Source of the DNA: Cellvibrionaceae bacterium
GTDB taxonomy: Bacteria; Pseudomonadota; Gammaproteobacteria; Pseudomonadales; Cellvibrionaceae
Assembly: GCA_030597965.1 (NCBI GenBank)
Contig: JAUVQU010000022.1
Coordinates: 1-18,341 of the forward strand
DNA: 18,341 bases
Direction of reading: 5' to 3'
The translations under genes were made by a program, and so were the position numbers. The notes under the pieces are model-generated. The model did no database searches. It was not told the DNA's origin and saw only the letters and a program-made list of their open reading frames with translations. Position 1 is the first letter of the stretch. The number at the start of each line of letters is the position of its first letter. Below, piece by piece: positions 1 to 6,768 of this stretch.

Positions 1-123
1 ACGGATTTCTTTATACGCGTAGGACTGCAATACATCGGCAACGGTCGATTCCAGGTACTGCCACGCGTAAGAGTCAGTTGGCAGCAAGTCATTCATACCG
101 CGAATGGATTGTAATTTTTTCAA
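1..123 (-). CDS. hisS: Histidyl-tRNA synthetase, N-terminal fragment (runs off the window)
   Basis: Only the first 41 codons are present; the gene continues beyond position 1. The product charges tRNA-His with histidine in the cytoplasm. The visible residues read LQSIRGMNDLLP followed by a helix ending YAYKEIR, which is the N-terminal signature of bacterial HisRS (E. coli has IQAIRGMNDYLP). I place the start at a TTG codon (123-121), giving MKKLQSIRGMND. It has a GGA Shine-Dalgarno core seven bases upstream. No ATG or GTG lies between the in-frame upstream stop and the conserved motif, and a second TTG at 135 has no visible ribosome site. It follows ispG by 52 bases, as in E. coli, and is probably cotranscribed with it. 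Identity is secure; the exact start is less so. Confidence 0.9.
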   Translation of the reverse strand, partial: MKKLQSIRGMNDLLPTDSYAWQYLESTVADVLQSYAYKEIR

Positions 124-175
124 AGTCTTTTCCAATGTTTCGTTGTCGATAAAACTATTTCAACAAGTTTATACG

Positions 176-1300
176 CTAGGTTTTAGCGATTAAATTCTTT
201 TCTTGTTCAGCAAGCTCAGCCGCTTTCTTTTCGGCTTTGGCACGGATCATTTTGTCCAGATCATCTACTAATGTTTCTTCTTTGATTTTACTGTTCGCTT
301 TACCATCGACATAAACGAGGTTATTCGGCGTACCGCCAGCCAAACCAATATCAGCTTCTTTCGCTTCACCCGGACCATTAACAACACAACCAATTACCGC
401 CACGTCCAGTGGCGTAGTTATGTCTTCCAGTCGAGTTTCCAGTTCATTCATGGTTTTGATTACATCAAAATTTTGACGTGAACAACTTGGGCATGCAATA
501 AAATTAATACCCTTGCTGCGTAATTTGAGGCTCTTCAACAAGTCCCAACCCACTTTAACTTCTTCTACTGGGTCGGCCGCCAAGGAGATGCGTAACGTAT
601 CACCAATACCATCCATCAGCAGCGCACCTAAACCAACTGCAGATTTCACGGTACCTGCTCGCAGACCACCCGCCTCAGTAATCCCTAAGTGCAATGGTTG
701 CTCAATTTGAGTAGCCAGTTTACGGTAAGCGCCCACAGCCATAAATACATCCGAGGCTTTTACACTCACTTTAAAGTTTTGGAAATTAAGGCTATCCAAT
801 ATATCAACATGGCGCAAAGCCGATTCGACCAAGGCATCCGGTGTTGGCTCGCCATACTTTTTCTGGATATCTTTTTCCAAGGAGCCGGCATTGACACCAA
901 TGCGTATCGGAATATTTAAGTCACGCGCTTTATCCACCACGGCACGAATGCGTTTTTCACGACCAATGTTACCCGGGTTAATACGCAGACAATCAACCCC
1001 CAAATCAGCCACACGCAAGGCGATACGGTAATCAAAATGGATATCGGCCACTAACGGAATATTGACCTGCTTACGTATTTCACCAAACGCTTCCGCCGCA
1101 TCCATCGATGGCACAGAAACACGAACAATATCGGCTCCGGCATTTTGAATACGGATAATCTGATCAACAGTAGCAGCCACATCGCAGGTTTCTGTATTGG
1201 TCATACTCTGCACTGAAATGGGTGCATCGCCACCTACGGCCACATCGCCAATCATAATTTGGCGGGATTTGCGGCGCTTAATGGGAGATTCAAAATGCAT
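176..1300 (-). CDS. ispG: 4-hydroxy-3-methylbut-2-enyl diphosphate synthase (GcpE)
   Basis: A 374-residue cytoplasmic enzyme of the MEP isoprenoid pathway. It reductively converts methylerythritol cyclodiphosphate to HMBPP using a 4Fe-4S cluster and electrons from flavodoxin or ferredoxin. The TIM-barrel start is visible (GDAPISVQSMTNT, residues 24-36). The cluster ligands fall at C270 and C273 (CPSC), C305 (GCVVNGPGEA) and E312, the same numbers as in E. coli IspG, so the protein appears intact and active. The last 25 residues or so are charged and alanine-rich. The start at ATG 1300 matches family length, with an AGG about ten bases upstream. It lies between rodZ and hisS, the usual gammaproteobacterial order. 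As a 4Fe-4S protein it is a plausible client of the suf operon in this window. Confidence 0.97.
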   Translation of the reverse strand: MHFESPIKRRKSRQIMIGDVAVGGDAPISVQSMTNTETCDVAATVDQIIRIQNAGADIVRVSVPSMDAAEAFGEIRKQVNIPLVADIHFDYRIALRVADLGVDCLRINPGNIGREKRIRAVVDKARDLNIPIRIGVNAGSLEKDIQKKYGEPTPDALVESALRHVDILDSLNFQNFKVSVKASDVFMAVGAYRKLATQIEQPLHLGITEAGGLRAGTVKSAVGLGALLMDGIGDTLRISLAADPVEEVKVGWDLLKSLKLRSKGINFIACPSCSRQNFDVIKTMNELETRLEDITTPLDVAVIGCVVNGPGEAKEADIGLAGGTPNNLVYVDGKANSKIKEETLVDDLDKMIRAKAEKKAAELAEQEKNLIAKT

Positions 1301-1331
1301 CGTACTAATACCTAACTAAATCGTTAATTGT

Positions 1332-1347
1332 CAGTCATTATTGACTG
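1332..1347. other. Short hairpin in the rodZ-ispG gap
   Basis: CAGTCA (1332-1337) and TGACTG (1342-1347) form a perfect six-pair stem around a four-base loop. No T-run follows on the minus (coding) strand, so it is not an intrinsic terminator. It lies about 30 bases upstream of the ispG start. It could act on mRNA processing or stability; function is not known. Confidence 0.4.
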
Positions 1348-1354
1348 TCTTGCT

Positions 1355-1390
1355 CACTAAAAGACTCTTTTTAAGTAAGGCCTTTTAGTG
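1355..1390. other. Hairpin spanning the rodZ stop codon
   Basis: CACTAAAAG (1355-1363) pairs perfectly over nine bases with CTTTTAGTG (1382-1390) across an 18-base loop. The rodZ TAA stop (1387-1385) lies inside one arm. On the coding strand the loop is followed by CTTTTAGTG and then mixed sequence, so termination would be weak at best. Together with the smaller hairpin beside it, it may separate rodZ and ispG expression, for example by an RNase or attenuation effect. That is inference. Confidence 0.4.
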
Positions 1391-2350
1391 GGCAACTTGT
1401 TCTTCCAAAACAATAATTTCACCAGCAGCACTGACACGCAGGCGAACTTTCTGACCGCCTAAGTTTGCAGGCAAATCCACAGCTTGCTCATTCAGGGCTA
1501 AACTCACTGCCTTTACATTACCCAGTAACACTTCAAAAGGCGCATATCCTTGAAGCACTTTACTTTCACCTGGCTGATAAAGATCTGAATTTAACACATC
1601 ACCCTGCGCATCAATCACTTCCAACCAGCACTCTTTAGAGAAATTAAAAGCGATGGAATCCAACGGCGGATTTTCAGTTTTAGCTGGTAATTCTACTACC
1701 ACAATCTGAGAGCTCACAGCCTCATCAGAAGCAGGTGCTGGCTCCTGCTCTTCATCTACAGCGGCACCGTCCGCAGAAATTTCATCTGACACTGCATCAC
1801 TGTCAGGCAATGGAGGCGCTTCCTGCTCGCTGATATCTGCGACCGAGCCAAGGTTCACTTGCCCCTCCGAGGTCATTCGTGAATCAGTATCATCCTGAAA
1901 CATTACAACAATCGCAAACACAAGAACCACTGCGATTAACCAACCAAACCAGCCTTTCTTCAGCGGTTTCTTAGAGGACGTGGATAACAATAATAAGTCG
2001 TCCTCTCCACTATTATTCTCTTTTATAGCTTTAACTTTTACAGTTTTAACTTTTACGCCATCGCCATTCAGCTGAGCAGTATACTCATGGTATGTATCAA
2101 CTACCTCTTCAACCGGTATAGCCAATAAGCGGGCATAAGCTTTCAAATAACCAACAATAAACACGCCAGAAGGTAACGCATCAAAATCATCACCTTCCAA
2201 CGCCTGAACATAGCGTTTAGTGATTCTCAACTCAGCAGCGACATTATCTAAAGACAAGTCTGCTTTTTCTCGAGCAAGACGTAAGCGACTGCCGGGAGGG
2301 GACTTCGCCACGGCGACTTCAGCGTCATCTTTCCCTTCAATTTCAGACAT
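1385..2350 (-). CDS. rodZ: RodZ-like cytoskeletal membrane protein
   Basis: A 321-residue bitopic inner-membrane protein of the RodZ family, which links MreB filaments to the elongasome and helps set rod shape. Domains in order: a cytoplasmic helix-turn-helix of the Xre/HTH_25 type (about residues 18-80; SRLRLAREKADLSLDNVAAE then RYVQALEGDDFDALPSG); a basic stretch (KKPLKKGW) leading into one membrane helix at about 133-151; an acidic, Pro/Ala/Asp-rich periplasmic linker (about 152-215); and a C-terminal beta-rich DUF4115 domain (about 230-315, with ECWLEVIDAQGDVL). It sits between pilW and ispG as in other gammaproteobacteria; E. coli has rodZ (yfgA) directly before ispG. The start at 2350 has MSEIEGKDD before the HTH. 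It is complete. Confidence 0.93.
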   Translation of the reverse strand: MSEIEGKDDAEVAVAKSPPGSRLRLAREKADLSLDNVAAELRITKRYVQALEGDDFDALPSGVFIVGYLKAYARLLAIPVEEVVDTYHEYTAQLNGDGVKVKTVKVKAIKENNSGEDDLLLLSTSSKKPLKKGWFGWLIAVVLVFAIVVMFQDDTDSRMTSEGQVNLGSVADISEQEAPPLPDSDAVSDEISADGAAVDEEQEPAPASDEAVSSQIVVVELPAKTENPPLDSIAFNFSKECWLEVIDAQGDVLNSDLYQPGESKVLQGYAPFEVLLGNVKAVSLALNEQAVDLPANLGGQKVRLRVSAAGEIIVLEEQVAH

Positions 2351-2398
2351 AAAAACTGTTACCTGCCATTTTTATTATGTTGAGCTAAAAAATAAGCT

Positions 2399-3175
2399 CT
2401 ATTTATTCATGTTTTTATATTCAAGGTATTCTTTCGAACCCGGATAGAGATTTGTTAACGCCAGCACATAGCTTGAACGTTTATTTTCATTACCAAATAC
2501 ATCTTCTAACTTAATGCCCAACAATAAGCTACGCGCGTTCTTTTGGCGTACCAATTTTCCGTACTGGTCAAAGTGAAATTTCGACAAGGTAAATTCTTTT
2601 TGCGTGTAATATAAATCAGCCAACTCTATATGCACGTTCTGCATACGAGAATTTAAAGCCAATGCCTGCTTAAGATGGCCAATAGCAGATTCCGTTTCAT
2701 CCAACTTAACTTCCGTGCGCGCTAAATTATACAGTGCCTGTTCTCTGCGAGAGTAATCGAAATCCCTAACAACTATACCCAGCTGATCTTTCGCTTCTTT
2801 ATAGCGCTCATTTACAAACAAAAAGTTACCGTAATTATTTCGCGTTCGAGAAAGTGAAGAGTCCGATTTTAGCGATTTGATAAAATATTTTTCCGCTTCT
2901 TCAGGCTGCTGCTCATATTGATTCACCAGCGCCAAACCACCAAAGGCTCCAGCAGAGTTAGAGTTAATATCTAATGCTTTATTAAAATTAACACGCGCCT
3001 GTTTATTTTCACGCTCGCGTAAGTAGCTCATACCCAGCTGCAGATAACTCTCTTCCGCTTTCTTTAAATTAAAACCCGCATCGTTTGACGTGGTGGTATT
3101 TACACAAGCCGACAAGAAACAAATTGTTATCACAAGCATGGAGCGTTTTATTATTTGCACGTAGAGTTCTCTCAT
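2399..3175 (-). CDS. pilW: Type IV pilus biogenesis/stability lipoprotein PilW (PilF)
   Basis: A 258-residue predicted outer-membrane lipoprotein with tetratricopeptide repeats, the PilW/PilF pilotin that helps the PilQ secretin assemble. A short N-region with K10 and R11, a hydrophobic core (about 13-22) and the lipobox LSAC with lipidated C24 form a type II signal peptide. At least five TPR-like helix pairs follow from about residue 42 (SYLQLGMSYLRERENKQARV, then ALDINSNSAGAF, and similar repeats of about 34 residues). The start at ATG 3175 has only a weak ribosome site; ATG at 3139 (M13) would leave a very short N-region. It is 27 bases from the rlmN stop. The rlmN-pilW-rodZ-ispG order is standard in pilus-bearing gammaproteobacteria such as Pseudomonas. 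No other pilus genes are in the window. Confidence 0.93.
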   Translation of the reverse strand: MRELYVQIIKRSMLVITICFLSACVNTTTSNDAGFNLKKAEESYLQLGMSYLRERENKQARVNFNKALDINSNSAGAFGGLALVNQYEQQPEEAEKYFIKSLKSDSSLSRTRNNYGNFLFVNERYKEAKDQLGIVVRDFDYSRREQALYNLARTEVKLDETESAIGHLKQALALNSRMQNVHIELADLYYTQKEFTLSKFHFDQYGKLVRQKNARSLLLGIKLEDVFGNENKRSSYVLALTNLYPGSKEYLEYKNMNK

Positions 3176-3202
3176 GTTTTCAGCAGAGTATGCTTTAACG
3201 CA

Positions 3203-4426
3203 TCACCCATTAATAATTTTCACTGGCTCTTCGGCCCCAATTTCACGGGCAATAGCCGCTTTATTTCTATAACGTTCACTGCGACGTGTACGGTCATTAA
3301 TGGCTCCAGCCAATTGCCCGCATGCTGCATCAATATCATCGCCACGGGTAGTTCGTACCGTTGTGGTAAATCCCGCTTTAATCAAAATGTCCTGAAAATT
3401 ACGCAGTGCATTATTACTTACACGACGATAATCCGATTGATCAAACGGATTAAAGGGAATCAAATTAATTTTTACCGGCACGTCTTTCAGCAGTTCCGCC
3501 AACTCATGTGCATGATGCGGACGATCATTCACATTATTAATCAATGTGTATTCGATGGTTATTTTACGACGATTATCTGGCATTGCTTCGATATAACGCT
3601 GAGCGGAATCCAGCAACATCGCAATAGGGTATTTTTTATTGATGGGTACCAAGGTATTACGCAGCTCATCATTGGGCGCATGCAAAGAGATAGCCAAACA
3701 CGCATCAGTCACTTCACTTAATCGATCCAATGCAGGGACAACGCCTGAGGTACTCAATGTAACGCGACGTTTAGAAATACCATAACAATTGTCATGCATC
3801 ATAAGATTCATGGAGTCGACAACGTTATCAAAATTCAATAGTGGCTCACCCATTCCCATCATCACCACATTGGTAATAATGCGCGGGCGGTCTTCACCAA
3901 ATTGACCATAAGATTTAGCCGCCTGCCAAACCTGACCAATAATTTCAGCCGCCGTCAGATCACGATTAAATCCTTGCTTACCCGTGGCGCAGAAACTGCA
4001 ATCCAGGGAACAGCCCACCTGGGAAGAAACACACAGGGTGCCACGATCACCATCGGGTATAAGTACCGTTTCAATGACATTGTCTTGACTACCAGAACCG
4101 CCACTGACACGGATTAAAAATTTACGAGTGCCATCGACTGAGTCTAACTGCTCGATCACTTCTGGCGCGCGGATCTCAGCCAAGCGAGCAAGCTTGGCAC
4201 GAAGCGGTTTACTGATGTTGGTCATTTGCTCAAAGTCATCGACGCCCATCTGGTGAATCCACTTGAGCACCTGAGTGGCACGGAAACTTTTTTCACCAAT
4301 CGAAGCAAAAAAGGTTTCCAACTTGCTCTGGGACATGCCCATCAAGTTCACCTTTTCAACAGACTCGACCGATGAAACCTGTTCGGCTTCTGCGATCTTA
4401 TCCAACTCTGAATTTATTGTGCTCAT
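3203..4426 (-). CDS. rlmN: Dual-specificity 23S rRNA/tRNA adenine-C2 methyltransferase RlmN
   Basis: A 407-residue radical SAM enzyme that methylates C2 of A2503 in 23S rRNA and of A37 in several tRNAs. The 4Fe-4S/SAM motif CxxxCxxC is C139, C143 and C146 (CSLDCSFCATGK). The methyl-relay cysteines are C132 (TLCVSSQVGC) and C369 (DIDAACGQL), matching E. coli C118 and C355 with a constant offset of 14, so all catalytic residues are present. GMGEPLLNFDNV and the SxSLHA segment are also typical. The first 25 residues or so are an acidic, Ser-rich extension relative to E. coli. The start at 4426 has AGGT six bases upstream. It follows ndk by 36 bases, as in E. coli. Like IspG it is a likely client of the suf system. 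Confidence 0.97.
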   Translation of the reverse strand: MSTINSELDKIAEAEQVSSVESVEKVNLMGMSQSKLETFFASIGEKSFRATQVLKWIHQMGVDDFEQMTNISKPLRAKLARLAEIRAPEVIEQLDSVDGTRKFLIRVSGGSGSQDNVIETVLIPDGDRGTLCVSSQVGCSLDCSFCATGKQGFNRDLTAAEIIGQVWQAAKSYGQFGEDRPRIITNVVMMGMGEPLLNFDNVVDSMNLMMHDNCYGISKRRVTLSTSGVVPALDRLSEVTDACLAISLHAPNDELRNTLVPINKKYPIAMLLDSAQRYIEAMPDNRRKITIEYTLINNVNDRPHHAHELAELLKDVPVKINLIPFNPFDQSDYRRVSNNALRNFQDILIKAGFTTTVRTTRGDDIDAACGQLAGAINDRTRRSERYRNKAAIAREIGAEEPVKIING

Positions 4427-4462
4427 TGCAACACCTAATGTGACCTAAGAGTGCTCACGCAA

Positions 4463-4888
4463 TTAGCGTGGGCAGATCTCATCTTCTGTAAAGAAGTAAG
4501 AGATTTCACGAGCCGCGGATTCTGAAGAATCAGAACCGTGTACCGCATTTGCATCAATCGACTGAGCGAAGTCTGCACGGATAGTACCAGCAGCCGCTTC
4601 CTGTGGATTGGTTGCACCCATCAACTCGCGGTTAGCCAAAATAGCGTTATCACCTTCCAAAACCTGTACCACGACTGGACCAGAAGTCATGAACTCGACC
4701 AGCGCAGGGTAGAAAGGACGACCTTCGTGTTCAGCGTAAAAACCGCCAGCCTTAGCTTCGTCCAGGTGCAGCATTTTCAGGGCGACAATATTTAAGCCCG
4801 CTTTTTCAAAACGTGAAGCGATTTCACCCACAGCATTCTTAGCTACAGCGTCTGGTTTGATAATGGATAGAGTACGTTCAACAGCCAT
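4463..4888 (-). CDS. ndk: Nucleoside diphosphate kinase
   Basis: A 141-residue cytoplasmic kinase that transfers the gamma phosphate from ATP to nucleoside diphosphates through a phosphohistidine. The N-terminus MAVERTLSIIKPDAVAKN is diagnostic. The active-site motif NAVHGSDS places the catalytic histidine at H117, as in E. coli. I chose ATG 4888 rather than ATG 4900 because the twelve bases between them contain the ribosome site (GGAG, six bases before 4888) and family members begin MA(I/V)ERT. It is the first gene of the ndk-rlmN-pilW-rodZ-ispG-hisS series and probably carries that unit's main promoter. The leader is about 110 bases and contains a strong hairpin (4928-4952). Confidence 0.97.
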   Translation of the reverse strand: MAVERTLSIIKPDAVAKNAVGEIASRFEKAGLNIVALKMLHLDEAKAGGFYAEHEGRPFYPALVEFMTSGPVVVQVLEGDNAILANRELMGATNPQEAAAGTIRADFAQSIDANAVHGSDSSESAAREISYFFTEDEICPR

Positions 4889-4927
4889 CTTGGGCTCCAT
4901 AAAAAGTTAATATAATTCAATAAAGTA

Positions 4928-4952
4928 CCGGTTAGATTCACAATCTCACCGG
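4928..4952. other. Strong hairpin in the ndk leader
   Basis: CCGGT-t-AGATT, a three-base loop, then AATCT-c-ACCGG: ten pairs with one internal mismatch. It sits 40 bases upstream of the ndk start and downstream of the proposed -10, so it would be in the 5' untranslated RNA. There is no U-tract after it in the direction of ndk, so it is not an intrinsic terminator. A role in mRNA stability or control is possible but unproven. Confidence 0.45.
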
Positions 4953-5006
4953 GGCGTGGAAAGTCGTGCGCACTGCGCCACCACCCCCACAAAACTTAGC
5001 CCGCGA

Positions 5007-5012
5007 ATTATA
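5007..5012 (-). promoter_or_regulatory. Candidate -10 box of the ndk operon promoter
   Basis: A perfect TATAAT reads on the minus strand at 5012-5007, preceded by GCG and followed by a GC-rich start region. No good -35 box lies 16-18 bases upstream; the sequence there is A/T-rich. Transcription would begin near 5000, giving a leader of about 110 bases to the ndk ATG. It is the best candidate in the ndk-sufE gap. Confidence 0.4.
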
Positions 5013-5102
5013 CGCATGTTTGAGCAATTTTTATACGCACAAGTATAGGTTTTTCGGGGCTTTGGCAGAGTCATTCAAATCACTAAAACAGCCAAAAAAA
5101 CC

Positions 5103-5130
5103 AAAAAAAAGAGAGCCAAAGCTCTCTTTT
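5103..5130 (-). terminator. Intrinsic terminator after sufE
   Basis: Read on the minus strand, GAGAGC - TTTG - GCTCTC forms a tight stem-loop, extended by A-T pairs and followed by eight Ts, then GG and seven more Ts. It starts 26 bases after the sufE stop and closes the iscR-suf operon. Flanking A-runs on the other side mean it could work weakly in the opposite direction, but no plus-strand gene ends here. Confidence 0.88.
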
Positions 5131-5155
5131 AAGTCATTCTAATGGGTACTACCGG

Positions 5156-5572
5156 CTATGCGTGCTGCGCCGCCTGAGCCACCGCCTGAATTTTAGCGAC
5201 AATCGCCCTCAAGCCATTACCGCGTGTGGGGCTTAAATGACGCTCTAAATCCAACTGTTGAAAATAACCATCCACATCAAAGGCCGTGATTTGAGCCGGT
5301 GTTTTATTATCATAGGCCGCCATCACCAACGCCAGTATGCCTTTAACAATAATGGCGTCCGAGTCGACAACAAAGTGCAACAAATCACCCTCAGATCTCA
5401 CATCGAGCCATACATTACTCTGGCAGCCTTTCACTAAACGCTCCTGGGTATAGAGCGCCTCATCCATCGTCTCAAGCTCTTTGCCCAGATCAATGATGTA
5501 CTTGTAACGCTCTTCCCAGTCATCGAAAAAATCGATGTCTTCTAAAATCTCTTCTGTGTTTGGCAATGCCAT
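5156..5572 (-). CDS. sufE: Sulfur acceptor protein SufE
   Basis: A 138-residue cytoplasmic protein that takes persulfide sulfur from SufS and passes it to SufB. The acceptor cysteine is C50 in RLVKGCQSNVW, the family motif (C51 in E. coli SufE). The N-terminus (EILEDIDFFDDWEERYKYII, residues 8-27) and the RHLSPTRGNGL segment near the C-terminus are also typical. It is the last gene of the operon, 117 bases after the sufT stop across a REP-like palindrome, and is followed by an intrinsic terminator. The start ATG 5572 has a weak purine-rich ribosome site (AGAGAAG). Its presence matches the sufS gene upstream in the same operon, with which it forms the sulfur-donor pair. Confidence 0.96.
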   Translation of the reverse strand: MALPNTEEILEDIDFFDDWEERYKYIIDLGKELETMDEALYTQERLVKGCQSNVWLDVRSEGDLLHFVVDSDAIIVKGILALVMAAYDNKTPAQITAFDVDGYFQQLDLERHLSPTRGNGLRAIVAKIQAVAQAAQHA

Positions 5573-5610
5573 TAAGTATCTTCTCTGAAATTTGAATTGT
5601 TCGCTTGCGG

Positions 5611-5683
5611 GGCACCAAAAGTAGGCCCTCTTAAGGGAGCTCCTACATAAAACATGCCTGTTCGCCTGCCACCCCAGGGTGCC
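5611..5683. repeat. REP-like palindromic element in the sufT-sufE gap
   Basis: GTAGG (5621-5625) pairs with CCTAC (5642-5646), and inside it CCCT (5626-5629) pairs with AGGG (5634-5637), with agct bulged on one side. GGCACC (5611-5616) pairs with GGTGCC (5678-5683) outside. The block GGCACCAAAAGTAGGC at 5611-5626 is identical over 16 bases to 8066-8081 inside the repeat between sufD and sufS, and weaker similarity extends about 30 bases further upstream (CTCTGAAA...). The form resembles bacterial REP elements, but I cannot assign a family. Confidence 0.65.
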
Positions 5684-5689
5684 GGTAAA

Positions 5690-6223
5690 CTAAAAGAAGA
5701 GGCCAGCCTCTAACTGCGCCTCTTCGCTCATCATCTCACGCGACCAGGGAGGATCAAACACCAACTCGACTTTAACTTCTTGCACATGAGGTACTTTGGC
5801 GACGCGATATTCGACGTCACTCACCAAAACGGGCCCCATACCACAACCGGGTGCGGTCAGTGTCATACGCACCTCCACAGCCCCAGATTCTTGATCAATT
5901 TCAACACCATAGATCAACCCTAAGGACACTAAACTGATGGGGATCTCAGGGTCAAAAATACTCTCCAGAGCTTGCCATACCTGCGTTTCAGCAACATCAC
6001 TACCACCCAGGTCTTCGAACTCAAGAACCTCAAGTTCAGCACCAATCGCATCGGCATCGGTGCCATCAATACGCACCATATTACCCTGCCAGGTCACCGT
6101 ATAATTACCGCCCAGGCTCTGGTTAATATTCAGAAATTGCCCATTGGGGATAATCACAGGCTCACCGGAAGGTACGCGCCGAGCGGGGCAATCGCGATTT
6201 GTTACTACCATGTTTTGCTGCAT
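5690..6223 (-). CDS. sufT: Iron-sulfur cluster assembly protein SufT (MIP18/DUF59 family)
   Basis: A 177-residue cytoplasmic protein. An N-terminal part of about 75 residues (with GEPVIIPNGQ and a short beta region) is specific to the long bacterial SufT type. The C-terminal MIP18/DUF59 domain (about 80-165) carries the family landmarks: DPEIP at 91-95, VSLGLIYGV at 99-107 and the conserved cysteine C127 in APGCGMG. SufT proteins act in maturation or transfer of clusters to apoproteins, mostly inferred from SUF operon membership and work in Gram-positive bacteria; the exact reaction is unsettled. It lies between sufA and sufE. A second in-frame ATG at 6211 is possible as start; neither has a clear ribosome site. 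The mRNA ahead of it contains the 6271-6369 repeat. Confidence 0.93.
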   Translation of the reverse strand: MQQNMVVTNRDCPARRVPSGEPVIIPNGQFLNINQSLGGNYTVTWQGNMVRIDGTDADAIGAELEVLEFEDLGGSDVAETQVWQALESIFDPEIPISLVSLGLIYGVEIDQESGAVEVRMTLTAPGCGMGPVLVSDVEYRVAKVPHVQEVKVELVFDPPWSREMMSEEAQLEAGLFF

Positions 6224-6270
6224 ATACGGATCTACTACCTTAAATTTCCAAAGATCTTCGGAACGAGTGA

Positions 6271-6369
6271 TTTTTGTGTTCTGACGCGGAAGGTTTGCGC
6301 GCAGTGAGGGAGCGTATAGATAATACGTGACCGATCGAGCACAAACCTGACAAAGTCAGGGCGCAAAAA
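6271..6369. repeat. Nested-hairpin dispersed repeat, copy 1 (sufA-sufT gap)
   Basis: Three nested stems. The outer stem is 6271-6285 with 6355-6369 (TTTTTGTGTTCTGAC against GTCAGGGCGCAAAAA, 15 pairs counting three G-T). The middle stem is AGGTTTG (6291-6297) with CAAACCT (6342-6348), continued past a C-A mismatch by GC with GC. The inner hairpin is CGTAT (6313-6317) with ATACG (6323-6327). The conserved block TGACCGATCGAG follows the inner hairpin at 6328-6339, and GGGAG precedes it. Same architecture as 8054-8176 and 14901-15023. Confidence 0.75.
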
Positions 6370-6376
6370 GCGCCGT

Positions 6377-6739
6377 TTATTCTACAGAGAAGCTTTCTCC
6401 GCATCCGCATTCTGCTACTACATTCGGATTATTAAACTTCACGACTCGATTAATACCCTCAATGGCCAAATCTATCTCTGTACCACGAAGAATTTCGACC
6501 GCTTCGGGGGCTACAGCCAAAGTAATGACAGCACTGGGCTGCAACACTTCATCACCTTCAGCAGGCGTATCGGCCAAGTCCAAAACATAGGCATAACCAG
6601 TGCAGCCACTGGTTTCTGTACTTAAACGAATAATTTTATTGCCGCCGGCCGCCGCCAACTTCTGCTCAAAATGCTTGATCGCAGAGTCAGTCATCGTGAC
6701 TGCAGGGGCATTAGGGTCAAAGGATTCTACAGTGCTCAT
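6377..6739 (-). CDS. sufA: A-type iron-sulfur carrier protein SufA
   Basis: A 120-residue cytoplasmic carrier of the HesB/IscA family that receives Fe-S clusters from SufBCD and delivers them to apoproteins. The three ligand cysteines are C46 (SGCTGYAY) and C111 and C113 (ECGCGESF), matching C50, C114 and C116 of E. coli SufA. The first 14 residues or so are a SufA-like extension rather than the short N-terminus of IscA. The start at 6739 has AGGA seven bases upstream, and the gene is 29 bases after the sufS stop. ErpA or IscA naming is possible on sequence alone; membership of the suf operon favours SufA. Confidence 0.92.
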   Translation of the reverse strand: MSTVESFDPNAPAVTMTDSAIKHFEQKLAAAGGNKIIRLSTETSGCTGYAYVLDLADTPAEGDEVLQPSAVITLAVAPEAVEILRGTEIDLAIEGINRVVKFNNPNVVAECGCGESFSVE

Positions 6740-6768
6740 TTTTCTTCCTAACTTCTCTTCCTGGCTCG

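Noticed and set aside
3155..3721. 188-codon open frame on the plus strand opposite rlmN and the pilW start
   Set aside because: It lies entirely antisense to well-supported genes, has no ribosome site, and its Cys/Ile/His-rich composition is typical of a shadow frame.
4453..4470. Hairpin around the ndk stop codon (CACGC/GCGTG) as a terminator
   Set aside because: There is no T-run after it on the coding strand, and rlmN follows by 36 bases in a conserved gene pair, so it is probably chance or minor structure.
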